Assembly (NCBI GenBank): GCA_022494885.1
Contig: JAGVSM010000903.1
Location: 62,001-126,000, forward strand
Length of the DNA: 64,000 nucleotides
Source: Micrasema longulum
Taxonomy: Eukaryota > Arthropoda > Insecta > Trichoptera > Brachycentridae
Direction of reading: 5' to 3'
Shown: positions 45,836 to 57,105 of the stretch, one piece after another
Position numbering within the stretch: position 1 is the stretch's first letter
Layout: each line of letters starts with the position of its first letter
The notes under the pieces: model-generated
The model's input: only the letters and a program-made list of their open reading frames with translations
Databases searched by the model: none
What the model was told of the DNA's origin: nothing
Translations under genes and position numbers: made by a program

Positions 45836-46100
45836 TTGGATTTTATCTGAGGGAAGAGACCATTGCGGGAGACTGCTGCGAGATATTGTATAGATTTATT
45901 TACTATTAAGCGTGTTGTCAAGATGTTTATGGAAATAAATGTTCATGTAATATTGTTTTCTTTACTGATAATATGCATGCTTTATAATTAATAATTCATT
46001 TTTCATTATGTTGTATACCAACTCATCACAGGGATCTCGACGTCATAGAGTTTATTGATTTTTTATCATATTATATTACATACACAAAATTATAATTTAT
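45836..46100 (+). mobile_element. LINE-H 3' end, arm 2 of an inverted pair
   Basis: GGAGACTGCTGCGAGATATT, TACTATTAAGCGTGTTG, CATTATGTTGTATACCAACT and a CATAGAGTTTATTGATTTT ending. Same order as arm 1, opposite orientation, about 700 bp apart. Confidence 0.65.
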
Positions 46101-46345
46101 ACAAAGTTGCTTTGACTGCCTAACTAGGGTTATTTACCCCGTTCTAAGACAGCCAAAAAAATATAAAAAACAGTGATCAATATATAGAAACAGTTATAAA
46201 GATACAGAACAAAGTGAAAAACAAAAAAAAAATGGAGTAAAAACATGGAAAAAAATGTAGTAAAAACATAATAAAAATGTAGTAAAAAATCGAAGAAAAA
46301 ATATAGTAAAAACAAATTTGTGAATGTTGTGAAAACATAGTAAAG
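46092..46345 (-). repeat. R9 repeat copy 2
   Basis: Inverse of 43083-43335. On the plus strand: CAAAGTTGCTTTGACTGCC, GTTCTAAGACAGCC, then many AGTAAAAACAT variants continuing loosely to about 46620. Confidence 0.8.
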
Positions 46346-46651
46346 AACATTAAAACTATATGAATATGTATATAAAAAAAATTTAAAACTGAAAATGCAA
46401 AATAGAATCAGAATGCATAGTAAGAAACATATTTAAAGTCATAGTAAATAAATGAATGTATGTGTATTAGAAAAAGGGTATTAGAAAAAACATAGCAAAA
46501 TACCGAGTAGAACGAGATAAAAAAACATTTAAAAAAATAAAGTAAAAGATGTAAATAAAAAATACACAGTAAAAACAAATTAAAAAGTCATGAGGATCTT
46601 AAAAATTTAATTAAATCAGCTATTAATCAATGAATTCATTAGTTAGGGATA

Positions 46652-47494
46652 CGTTATTGCTACTATTACTACTACCATCACGCCATTTCCCCGTAGGGGT
46701 AGGCAGAGAGAATGGACCGCCACACACGTCTATCCTGGCATACAATCCTAGCCTCTTCCACATTCATACATCTTGTCATACATGCCCTTCGGTTCTGTCT
46801 GCTTTCGACATGACCAGACTTAAGATTTTGGTTTATCTGATCATGCCACGTCTTCCTTGGTCGTCCTCGTCTCACGTTGCCGTTCATTTTCGCCATATAT
46901 ACTTGTTTTACCATTATTTCGTCGTCCATTCGTTCCACGTGACCAAACCATCTCAGAGACCCTTTCTTAATCTTATCAATTATACTTGACTCAGATTTAT
47001 ACTCGCATGATTTCATCATTCGTAACCCTGTCATACATTGATTTCCCACACATTCGTCTAAGAGATCGTATTTCAACCGCGTTAACTCGGCTTTCATCCT
47101 TCCTCTGCCAGTTCCATGTTTTACTTCCATACATAAGTGTTGGGACTAAAACTCCGTTGTGCACTGCCAATTTAGCTTCGATTGACATTTTTTTATTAGA
47201 AATTAATGTGCTTAGTGCTCCGTTCATTTTGTTGCCCGCATTCACTCTTCTTTATCTACTCTTTCATCTCTTGAAAACATGCTTCCCAGATACACAAATT
47301 CTTCTACTTGCTCGAGACATTCGTTGTTTACATTTATTATGCAGTCAGTAACCTCACTATCCCTTTCAAATACCATCACTTTTGACTTACTTTCGTTCAT
47401 CGCCAATTCACTCTCCAGGCATACATCCTACATTCTAGAGACTATTTGCTGCAAATCAGCCTTGCTGCTTGCTAACAGAACTGCGTTATTGCTA
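46652..47494 (-). mobile_element. LINE-A insertion with 11-bp target-site duplication
   Basis: Insert 46663-47483, flanked by CGTTATTGCTA at 46652-46662 and 47484-47494. Minus strand, across frames: AVLLASSKADLQQI, LAMNESKSKVMVFERD, VEEFVYLGSMFSRDE, MNGALSTLISNKKMS, VHNGVLVPTLMYGS, RSLRRMCGKSMYDRV, LRWFGHVERMDDEIMVKQVY, GRPRKTWHDQINQN, then the (TAG)n tail. The 5' break falls immediately after the position of the RT YADD motif, so the catalytic core is absent. Several stops and frameshifts are present. Confidence 0.92.
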
Positions 47495-47499
47495 TTTTG

Positions 47500-48239
47500 T
47501 AATATATGTATTTGTATAATTAAATTGATGGACATTTTTTTAAAATGACAGTTTTATGAACTCTGTAAATATCTAGAACACCACATGCTCTTCTCTTAAA
47601 TGTTCTCCACCTATATGAAAATCTCGAAAACTACCTTGGGGATGAAATCTAGTCCTTGTCCGCGAACATGTTAACACTCTAAATATTATTGACAAAACCG
47701 CAGAGTTGTTATGTGAATTTTCCAATTTACGGAATAATTTATCAAAAGGTAGTAGAAGTTGAAATGAGGTTTACAGATATAATCCCACACGTTCTCCACA
47801 AAACGGGACAAATCTCCGAAGTCCGATCCATCAACACACACAGGAGGGAACATATAGAAAGTCTCCGAGAATCCATCAAAAACATTCACTTTTGTTCGCA
47901 TAGAGTGATATAAAATACATATATATTTAAAGAAGGATTACCCTCGTCCACTCTATCATATTGATTGAGGAGTTCTGGACCGCCATTGGTCATTTCTTCC
48001 TTCCCCTCTCCCGCTCCCGCCCATCGCCCCCAACCCGTCACTCTTGCCAGAGCTAAAGGCAGTCCTCTCGATTCGCGAAAAGCCAATTGACAACATTTAA
48101 AACGAACGAAAGGTGCGTTTTATCAATTCCTCGATTAGTTATAGCGGCCTTTGTTTATTAGCTTACAGCGAAGTTTTGTATTTATTATTAGTATGTAGTG
48201 TTCTTATTACTTTTTATTGCACCATGACAGGCCAAGAGG
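47500..48239. other. No gene seen; pyrimidine-rich GC patch
   Basis: An ORF at 47689-47913 encodes a mildly protein-like peptide (FTDIIPHVLHKTGQISEVRS) without a recognised domain. A C-rich patch at 47985-48060 (CTCCCGCTCCCGCCCATCGC) stands out from its AT-rich surroundings. Confidence 0.35.
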
Positions 48240-48500
48240 CCCAATTACAAATTAATAATTATAAATTAAGACAATATTTTGAGTTTGTCCAAATTTTTGT
48301 AGACAAGGACTGGATTCAACTCCCTGGGGAGCTGTTCAAATATGGGCAGAATGGTGAATGTTACACAGTGTGTAAAGTGGCCACTTAAACCAGCCATTAA
48401 CAGGTCATAAGCCCTGTAGATGCCTGGACTTCTATATTACCTTCTCTTAAATGTTCTTTATCTCTGTTGTAATATGTTAATATAAATTAAGAAATATTTT
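48240..48500 (-). repeat. R-repeat copy
   Basis: GAATGTTACACAGTGTGTAA, AGTGGCCACTTAAACCAGCC and AACAGGTCATAAGCCC. The hairpin-like ATTTTGAGTTTGTCC / TTTTTGTAGACAA segment is retained at the left. Confidence 0.8.
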
Positions 48501-48841
48501 TTATGCTACTAAAATAAGTCGTATAATTTATTTTTTTTCTCGGCAGTATTTCGAATTAAAAATGGTGTTTTTTCTCTATTGCGGATTTTATTTGTGATAG
48601 AATAAACATATTAAAAAGTACATTAATAAACTTTATTTTAAAGCGTTTCAAAAAGATTTTTTTAAAGTCAGAAATTTCGTATTGAAAATATATAAATGGG
48701 AACAGATTAAGTGAAATTTGGAGCAGTTATGATGAATAAACGAGTTTTGCACATCATTTGTTATAGCTAGCGAATTATCAAAAAAAAAATAATAAAAAAA
48801 CAAAAACTCATTGAATCGCATCAATTATTGCTTTTTTTAAG

Positions 48842-49548
48842 TGCCGAATAACGTTAAAACGGAGAAGATTTAGAAAGACATGGCATGACCAAATCAAACA
48901 CATATGTCATCATATATCTTATGTCTAAACATAAATTACCGTTCTTCCATTCTTTTTTTATGTAACGAAGAGGAGATTAAAAATATACAAATTCTTTCAA
49001 AAAAGGCGATGAGGATTATACTCAAAAGAAATATGTATTCTAATGTAAAAATAATGCACAAAGAAATTGGCTTGCTCACAGTAAAGCAACAAATGAAATA
49101 TAATGTAGCAAATTTTTATGCATAAAATAATTAAGGGGATGAATATAATTTTTAAAAATTATAAAATTTAATCAACAATGTCACACATATGAAACAAGGG
49201 ATAAAAAAAGGTAAGATTACCAATGAGGGGAAAAACAGAATTTCAAAACTTATTGTACAAGACATTGAAGCTGTACAATGAGTTACCTCAAGAGATAAAA
49301 GAAATTGAAGTATTTAAAATTAATTTTAAAACATATGTGGATGAGAAATTAAAAAAAAATTTCAAGTTAATTAAAGTTTATATTAGTTCTTAAAATGTTA
49401 TGAACAACTTAATAAAGCATAAAACAATAAATAAACAAATACTTGAAGATGGACATGTCAAAAGTCATAATAATCGGCGTGAGTGCATAAGATGCATAAG
49501 AAGAATGAGAAAGCTATGTTTTATGCAAAGACAGCATACGACGCTGCA
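48842..49548 (+). pseudogene. LINE-A-type fragment split by another LINE
   Basis: 48842-48904 reads RRRFRKTWHDQIKH. The match resumes at 49433 with ILEDGHVKSHNNRREC and IRRMRKLCF, exactly where the next LINE-A residues belong. The 48905-49432 insert separates them, with AAACACATA (48896-48904) and AAACAAATA (49433-49441) as a likely duplicated target. Confidence 0.85.
48905..49432 (+). pseudogene. LINE-D 3' fragment inserted in LINE-A
   Basis: The frame reads EEEIKNIQILSKKAMRIILK, IGLLTVKQQMKYNV and, in another frame, KTLKLYNELPQEIKEIEVFK. This order (L-Q-K-A-x-R-I-I, L-x-V-x-Q-x-K-Y, Y-N-x-L-P-x-E-I-K) is the C-terminal end of a Jockey/CR1-type ORF2. A tail AATAAAGCATAAAACAATAA closes it. 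Two frames and several stops show decay. Confidence 0.75.
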
Positions 49549-49550
49549 AT

Positions 49551-49645
49551 GAGGAACTTCAGCCCAACGGAAAATTGGAAGCAAAAAATATTTTTTTGCG
49601 CACGGTAAAAATCAGGGCATTAAATTGTACGGCAAGGTTTCTTGA
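49551..49645 (-). repeat. R6 repeat copy
   Basis: TTGCGCACGGTAAAAATCAG and CCAACGGAAAATTGGA on the plus strand are R6 in reverse. Confidence 0.6.
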
Positions 49646-49804
49646 AAATGTACGACAAACAAACAATTCACTCCGTTTCCCCTTAGGGATAGTCATAGAG
49701 GATAAAACATCACATCACTATGTCTTTCTATACAGACTTCGCTTCCTCTGCATTCGTACTTCTTCTCATACACGCACGCCAATTATTTTTACTCTTGACA
49801 TGCC

Positions 49805-50047
49805 CAGTCGGCTTTGTGGTGTAATGGCCGAGGTCTCGGGTTCACTCCCCGTCATGGTTGGTATGAAATGTTTATTAAAAAGGGTGTTTTCACACTGGAA
49901 TATTACATAGTCCCTGAAATGGTACCTGAAGCGTAAGACTGATAATCTTACCTTCATGTAACAAAAATGATCAAGACACGCTTCTATTGGTGTACCTATG
50001 CAGTCCCCTATGCACTATTAAGTGCTGAAAGAGAATGATGATGATAA
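49805..50047 (+). mobile_element. SINE1 inserted in LINE-C
   Basis: Head GTCGGCTTTGTGGTGTAATG, then CCGAGGTCTCGGGTTC: the anticodon-arm portion present in other copies (about 25 nt) is missing. Body with ATTACATAGTCCCTG and GCGTAAGACTGATAATC, and tail GATGATGATAATG. It sits within a LINE-C reading on the other strand, so it is younger than LINE-C. Confidence 0.88.
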
Positions 50048-50050
50048 TGG

Positions 50051-50197
50051 CATGTCTGTTTCTCGGTCTTCCTCGTTTTCTGCATCCGTCAACATTCGCA
50101 TCGTAAATCTTTTTAGCCGTTCTTTCTAATGACATGTCTGTTTCTCGGTCTTCCTCGTTTTCTGCATCCGTCAACATTCGCATCGTAAATCTTTTTA
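50051..50197. repeat. Perfect 65-nt direct duplication, period 82
   Basis: 50051-50115 and 50133-50197 are identical (starting CATGTCTGTTTCTCGGTC), separated by 17 nt. It lies inside LINE-C next to the SINE1 insertion. Confidence 0.95.
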
Positions 50198-50884
50198 ATG
50201 TCCAAACCAACGCAGCACCCATTTCTTTATTCTGTAGATAATGCATGTCTCATCCTTACATAGTTCACGAATCTCGTCATTTGTGCACCGCACCTATCAT
50301 ACGTCGTTTACTATTTTTTTAAAGTTATTATTTTTCCAATTCCATACTTCGCTCCAACACATTAGGGTTGACACTTGAACTCCATTGTGAACTGCTGGTT
50401 TTGCCTCCCGCGACTAACATTTGTTTGCCAAGGTAGATTTCAGTGCACCGTTCACTCAGTTCCCGGCACTCATCCTCCTTTCAACATCTTTTTCAGTCTT
50501 TCCATCCCTTGTAAACATACTTCCCAGATACACAAATTATTTTACCTGTTTTAGAATATCTCCCTTCACACTGCTCTCACATTTAGTTATATTTTCATCC
50601 CCTTCAAAAACCATTACTTTTGATTTATCAACATTCATTAGCGAATTGCTTTTCTTCCGTATATCTTAGACTTTTGCTACCAAGAATTGCAGGTCTTCTT
50701 TGCTGCTAGCAAGAAACACAAATTCAAATCTTTCAGTTCTTTCATACAGTTATCGATGTATACGTTGAACAACCATGATGACATTATACATCCATGTTTG
50801 ACTCCTTTAGGAATGTTAAACCACGATGTGAATGACCCATGTACTATCCTTGTAGGAAAAAATAATAAAAAATATTTTAATAAA

Positions 50885-51050
50885 AACGAACGACGTCAAT
50901 AGTTCATATGAATCAACCAATGATAAAAGCGCAGTGAAAGATGTCAACGGACCAATCGGCAGAATTGACCGACAATAATCGGAAGAGATTCTCTGAAGTC
51001 ACATGCAGGGTAATTTCAGAAATACAAAACTTGCGCTAATAAAACGATGT
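50885..51050 (-). repeat. R5 repeat copy
   Basis: AACGACGTCAATAGTTCATA, CCAATCGGCAGAATT, CATGCAGGGTAATTTCAGAA on the plus strand match R5 in reverse, including a CCAAT box. The first CRE-like word has decayed (GAAGTCACATG). Confidence 0.65.
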
Positions 51051-53150
51051 AAAATTTTTAAAAAATGGTTTAGTTTTACAGTCTATTTAATTTATTTTTT
51101 TTAAAGAACCACTGAACTTTCTCATTGTAACAGAATTACCTCGAACTTGACTGAAAAAAATATCTATAACAGCTTCAGTTTGCAATTATGATAGCATTAA
51201 AATTAAGATATGCTGTGGGAAATATAGTGATCAAATATACAAAATAAAAAATGTTTATTATGCATTGAATAAATATTTTTTTCAATTGTTTAGCACCCCT
51301 GAAGGGCTACTTGCTAGCCAGTGAAGGGCGGCCGCCGAACATCATCCAATTCATTTATTATAGACAGACAGTCGTACACAACATTCACTGGGCGTATTGC
51401 GAACCGATTCCAACAGGGTTGGTACATCACTGTACGAATATAATCTTTCGTAAAATATTAAAATTATACTAGTGAAGTTTCTTCTTGGACATTCATTAAA
51501 ATTTCTATAATTTTTCCTCATAATTAGGGATGATTATTTGTGTTAAAAATTACAAATAAAATAATCGTTTTTTATAGTAAACTGCACTTTTTTTCATTGC
51601 GCATTGTGACGAATATATTTAAGTACTTCGTCACATTTTTTTTGTTTGTTTTTTGCGCGGAAATACTGTTGGCGGTAGACTTGTCACACCGTACGATTCA
51701 CTTCTAGAAAACAGATCAAAATAGCGGACACGTGATACGACGTATATCGGCCAAAACAAGAGAGGGATTCGGTTAATCCGGTAAGCCTTAATAATCTGTA
51801 ATCTCCATCATTGAAAACTAGTCTTGCGTCTATAATAATAACTTTCTCAATTCGACAGGATCCCTACTCCCTTATCTTACAAAATATTATTCGGATAGAA
51901 CCGTTGTTTTTATATGACCGAGTGAGAAATTAATCTCTAAGCGTGTCGAGCCGCCAGCGTATAAAATGTCTGCTCGCATTTTATTAGTATATGCGTATTC
52001 CTTCAAGTCAAGGATTCGATGTACATCGAGTTATTAAACTCTTGATTTATTTCTTCGGAAACTACCCACAGAATTTGATGACGCAGAGTAATGCAGTTCA
52101 TCGCCATATTGGTTCTTGACGAAAATTCTGGTCTTGCGGTTGCAAATAATGGCGTGAGAAAAATATAAAGAACACGAGAAATTCACTTTCGTCCCTTCAA
52201 ATCAAGATGCAGACTTTCTAACGAGATATTGGTTATTTTGTAAATTAATCTAGGAGCCCGTATTATAATAATTTTCCACTTCTATTTTAAAAATATATTA
52301 TTAAAGTAGAATTGAATTCAATTGAATTATTTCCAATGATTTTTTAATATTAAATTGAAACAGTGTTGTATAAGATTTTTACATACATTGTGAAAATCTA
52401 GAAATATCACCAATAATCTTGGAAATTAAATTAAAAAACATTTTTGTTAAAATAATCACACTTATATTCTACGCAAATTATTTGAATCATAAGTATCTAT
52501 TATATTGAAATGTCTGACTTAATATTAAGGAAAATTTTGTTTCTAGAGATATGTATTATAAACGTTGGATTAAAACAGTTAAGAAATGTATGTATTTTTG
52601 TAAATAATAAAGCGATAAGTTTTATCTACTGTATCTACATCGTGATGCTTCATTAAGAGGCAATCAGGGTTATTTAATGTTCATATGAGTATTATTCAAA
52701 TAAATTATGTATTAGGGCTTTTCAAATTTTAATATAGAATTAGGTTATCTTTGTCTCTATAGAAATCTATGTCTTGTGAATACTAGAATAAAATAAGTTT
52801 GAATTAAAAAATGTGTTTCAATTTGAGGATTCGGGTGGTGCATAGGTAACTTGGGATAGAACGGATTTGCCTGGGTAAAAGGTTTTAATGGTCTCATGTT
52901 TTGTTCGGCTCTGCTTGTCGGTGGATGATAAGGGTCAGGTGAGTGCTTCGCTTTCCGAAACTTCTTCATCACAGGATATATTTTTTTCCAAATGTCAATA
53001 CTTTACTATATGACAGTAGTTACGCCCACAGCATATCTTGTTTGCCTCTTTTGCTACCTTAAAGACATATTTATAAGGCTTCAAAACTTAAATGTTAATC
53101 AACATAAAAGCATATGTACAATACAATAGCTTAATTTCAGTAAGCAATAG
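51051..53150. other. No gene seen
   Basis: GC-richer patches near 51290-51420 and 51640-51790 (CCGAACATCATCC; AGCGGACACGTGATACGACG) have no recognisable coding content. A CAGGTGAGT donor-like word lies at 52937-52945, but I found no matching exon. A minus ORF at 52972-52757 (proline-rich) is not recognised. Confidence 0.4.
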
Positions 53151-53906
53151 TGATATTTATTTATTTATTATATACGTACGGTCTAAGCCAATTACAACAG
53201 TTACTAGAAGAAACATTAATGCAAGAAACTGAACAAAAAGAACATAAAACTATTTAGCAAAGACAAACAAGGGCAAAACAATAATTGTATACAATATATT
53301 CAAAAAAAACGAAAGACCAAAAACTTTGAGCTAAACCTTGCCAATCCAACTTCATCCCACACTGTTTAGTCGCGAAAAATTCCTAGTCGTGTGATGAATT
53401 GACTAATCTACACATTCTGGACACTGGGGCATAAGAACTAAAGTTGCTCCTAGAAGATTTTATAAATAGCAGATTTTGACTTCTGGTAACATGGTTGGGA
53501 ACATGAAAAGAAATTGATTGCAACAGAGATGGGACATCACTTAAAGCATTGAGTATTTTGAAAATGCATATAAGGTCCATCCCAGTTCTACGTCTCTCCA
53601 ATGAAGACAGATTAAAAGATTGTTCTATTTCAAAATAAGAATAATTACCCCTTTGTAATCCGAGCAACCATGCTACTTTTCTTAGAAAACGGTGTTGGAC
53701 AGACTCGATACGGTCAATATGAGTCCTGTAGAATGGAGACCAAATGGGAGAAGCGTATTCTAGATGGGGTCGAACTAGTGAGCAATAAAGAGTTTTGATG
53801 GTATTAATATTTTCAAAGTCCGCCGTCACTCTATTGATAAAACCGAGAAGTTTGAGAGATTTGTTTACAATATTATCAATGTGTTCACGATAGGAGAGTT
53901 TACTAT
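53150..53906 (-). pseudogene. LINE-E 3' end (Jockey/CR1-like), 5'-truncated
   Basis: The minus frame is open from about 53906 to 53383: KLSYREHIDNIVNKSLKLLG, FINRVTADFENINTIKTLY, LVRPHLEYASPIWSPFYRTH, QHRFLRKV, SLERRRTGMDLICIFKILNA. These are the hallmark post-RT motifs of Jockey/CR1-group elements (V-R-P-x-L-E-Y-A-S-x-x-W, Q-x-x-F-L-R). The 3' UTR ends in an AATAAATAAATA tail (53157-53170 on plus as TTATTTATTTA). About 170 open codons make it one of the less decayed fragments. It lacks the endonuclease and catalytic core. Confidence 0.85.
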
Positions 53907-55508
53907 ATATTGTTTTTATTTTATTTTATCAAAAGTATGGTATATATCTTTTATCTAATCTATTTTATTTTGCATTTTTAAATAGTGCATTTTTGGCGAA
54001 TCATCTGATATAAAATATCTTCATTTTAATTTTTTTTTTAATATCAACCTATGTTTATCATATAACTTTCTTTCTGCGGTTTGGCTTTTCCAAATAATTT
54101 TGCATAGGTACCCATTTTTTTACATGTGAAGAAGTATTGACGCCGATGCCTGAATCTATTTGGGTGGTTATTTTTTTAATTTTTATTATCTATTATTCAT
54201 AGTACGCAGTTATTTTTTTAGTTGGTTAGTAATGTTAAATTATTATTTAATGTTCATTTATTTATTTTTAGCAACTTAAATGCATAATTATTTTGCTACT
54301 TGACGTAAATGTAATTTCCGGTTCGCATCCCTTATCAGTTTCATAGTAGTAAAGTTATCGCCATGAAAATATATACGCACCGAGGAGTAACACGGAAACA
54401 TACTCATGAAGATATTTAGCGGCCAAAGTGCGAAGGGAAGATCTCGCGAGTGGGAGAAAGGGCAGAGGAAAGGGGAACAGAAGGAAGTAAGAAGAAGAAC
54501 ATAGAATGGCTAGACAACGGACGGGACAGAGAGAAAGAACCCGAACTGAACTTGTTTGTTAAACTCAGCGCACAACTTATTTTCCGCGGTCTACTGAAGA
54601 ATGATGGATTACTTTCCCCTGACTCACACCCCTGATCCTTTTTTCCTCCCCCTCCTTATCCCCATCCTTTTATTCTCGGCTTCCGTAAGAGCTTTTCCTT
54701 TTATACTCTTCCTGACCACGCGTTGTGTTTTCCTTTCGACCACGTGTAATAATATGGCTGAGGTGTAGAGATGTGAAATGGCAATATCAAGATGACAGTT
54801 TCGAAAAAAACAATTGGACTTCTCGATAATAAATAACTTACTCGAGTGACGTTCTTTTCGAAAGAATGCGTGGGTACCTTTGATAACATAGATTTGCTAT
54901 TTATAAGTATTTATAAACACTATTTTTTAGGGTGAAATTTAGATTATTTAGTCAGTAAAATATGTGCTGTTCATTAAAATCTTTAATAAAATTTACTTGT
55001 GACAACGTTTTCAAATAAAATATTTTAGTGTGCCTTTAAAACAAACGAATTTCTTATGTTTGCCCGGTTCACCTTCAAGCTCTAACACATTAGCATAAGC
55101 TTATTAAACATTTAAAAAATGTGTACTATAAATATTTACTTTGAAAAAAATACACTGAAACTGTTAAAAAAATATAATTAGTTCTAGACAACTACGAATT
55201 ATTTTTATGTAATAACATATATCGTGTCATCCCGTGATATAACTTTAAATTTAAATAAAAGAAACAAACATTTCGTAGAATGTGTTCGTTTTTATTGTGT
55301 TTTACAGAGTTGAAATAAAATATACTTTTATTTTTTATAAATGATATCTGATAAATACAACATGTGTCCTCCGCGACTAGCAGCTATGTAGCGCATTCTG
55401 ACGATCCAATTTTTGGCCAATTGTATACATTTATTTATTTACTTGTAAATAAATATGTTTATAATATTGAAACGATTCCGGTGTTATTTTTTAAATGGTG
55501 CGTATTAT
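53907..55508. other. No supported gene; one GC-richer ORF
   Basis: 54420-54720 is GC-richer, and an ORF (54450-54635) encodes a charged peptide (GTEGSKKKNIEWLDNGRDRE) that I do not recognise. The rest is AT-rich background. Confidence 0.35.
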
Positions 55509-56374
55509 TTATTTTTTTATTTACTTATTTTGTTCATTAACGCCCAAAAGGCATTTACAAAAAATAAAAATGAAATACATGCTAACAGACTAAATAATAA
55601 ACACAGAATATACAGAAAAAATATGTAAAATTAGTTAAAGAGGATATAATAAAAAAAATTACAAAGTAAAAAAAAAAACAATAATAACAAAGATATGCAA
55701 GAAAAAACAATAAGCATATAAACAAAAAATGCAAAGATATTAGCTTTTGTAATAAATTCTGTAAAGGAAAACAATAAATAAAGGGTTACGGTAAGCAAGA
55801 AAGACATTTTTAAGTTAAATTAATAAACAAGCAAGCATATATTACCACGAAAAAATAAGAAATAAAAATATGTATCTATGAAATGCGTATTTGCCACTAC
55901 TACAATGCAATTTGATATAATAGTAAAAAATAAAAAACAAGTATATGGTAATAAAAATAAACAAGTAAGTATTTTTTTAATTAATGGAATTGAATTGTCA
56001 ATAATAGTTTGACGAGCAGCTACAAATAAACTTGATATTGTGGACTTATAAGATAGTAAAGAATTGGACAGAATGTCTGCAGCCGTTCCATAAGTGTTAC
56101 CTAACCTATACAGTCTCGGTATCAATGAATTGTTTTGTTGGTTGGAAGAAGTACTGGAGCAATGAAACAATAAAGTACTCCTAGTGTTGACAGCAGGTAC
56201 TCTAAAATTAATCAATTCAAGTATTTTTGGTGCGTCAAAAAGAGAGTTTACAATTTTATACAGTACAGTGAGATCATTAATAGTTCTTCTTTCAGAAAGT
56301 GTTTCAGAAATGATGTCGGCTTCCAACGGTAGTTTTTGGAAACAAAGAACTGTGGGTTTATCAACATAGATCAT
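55509..56374 (-). pseudogene. LINE-F 3' end (Jockey/CR1-like)
   Basis: Minus frame 56374-55820: LPLEADIISETLSERRTIND, LTVLYKIVNSLFDAPKILEL, INFRVPAVNTRSTLLFH, YRLGNTYGTAADILSN. This is the L-x-x-R-R-x-x-x-D-L-x-x-L-Y-K-I-x-N end of the same element group as LINE-E, but a different sequence. A long AT-rich 3' UTR ends in GTAAATGCCTTTTGGGCGTT and an A-rich tail. Confidence 0.75.
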
Positions 56375-56570
56375 GGACTTAACGTAGCCTCATGGACTTA
56401 ACAAACATCGAAAATAAACCCATAGCGTTAAATCATAGGATCGCGGAGGGTAATCAGGACCATTTTTGGAAATACTGTCGTCAAACTTGTCACGCAGTAA
56501 ATTAATGGTTTCACGAAGATCTCTATATGTTTGAAGAACTTAACACTGATAATATAATAAACACTGATAA

Positions 56571-57105
56571 ATGCAGCAGCAAGGCTTATTACGGGAGTAA
56601 AAAAATATTCTCACATCTCACAACATCTTCGAGATTTGCACTGGTTAAAAAGCCCAGAGAGAATAAAATACAAGCTGTGCTGGACAGTATTCAAATCCCT
56701 TCATGAAATGGCTCCAAAATACCTATCGGACCTTTGTATTAGGGAAAATACATGTCAAAGAAAATCTACTCTTAGGTCAGCATTTGATTCAGGAAGAGGA
56801 AAACTTGTTGAAATCCGGCGCTCCCCAAACACTAGATTTGGATCGTGCTTTTGCCGCCGCCGGCCCCTCTGCCTGGAACCAATTGCCTTCAAACTTACGA
56901 ATCATCGACAGTCCCAGTCAGTTCAGATCCCAACTGAAATCCCACTTCTTTAAACTATCATACCCTTAATTTTAAATCTGGAAATATAATGTATCACTTA
57001 AGTTTAGTTAGAATGTAAGTTTAGATATACAATTGTAAAGCGCCCTTGAGGCGATTTTTTACAAAAATGGCGCTATATAAATCAGCCAAATATTACTATT
57101 ATTTA
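56571..57105 (+). pseudogene. Short L2 copy, close relative of 36141-36657
   Basis: Starts AATGCAGCAAGGCTTATTAC, then DLHWLKSPERIKYKLCWTVF, KSLHEMAPKYLSDLC, KSTLRSAFDSGRGKLVEIRR, and NQLPSNLRIID in a shifted frame (a 2-nt deletion near 56840 relative to 36141-36657). The terminus is GTAAAGCGCCCTTGAGG / AAAATGGCGCTATATAA with an ATT-rich tail. It shares the exact 5' start with the other short copy. Confidence 0.88.

Larger units (their letters stand above)
49662..50870 (-). pseudogene. LINE-C reverse-transcriptase C-terminal half, interrupted by SINE1
   Basis: Minus strand, across frames: WFNIPKGVKHGCIMSSWLFN (RT fingers/palm), a deletion that removes YADD, LLASSKEDLQFLVAKV, MNVDKSKVMVFEGDEN, FVYLGSMFTRDGKTEKDVER, KPAVHNGVQVSTLM, then an 82-bp tandem repeat at 50051-50197, a SINE1 at 49805-50047 and the terminal part at 49662-49804. 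Related to, but older and more diverged than, LINE-A. Confidence 0.8.

Noticed and set aside
52937..52945. Splice donor CAGGTGAGT marking an exon
   Set aside because: No open frame of meaningful length or matching acceptor upstream; a single word is expected by chance in 64 kb.
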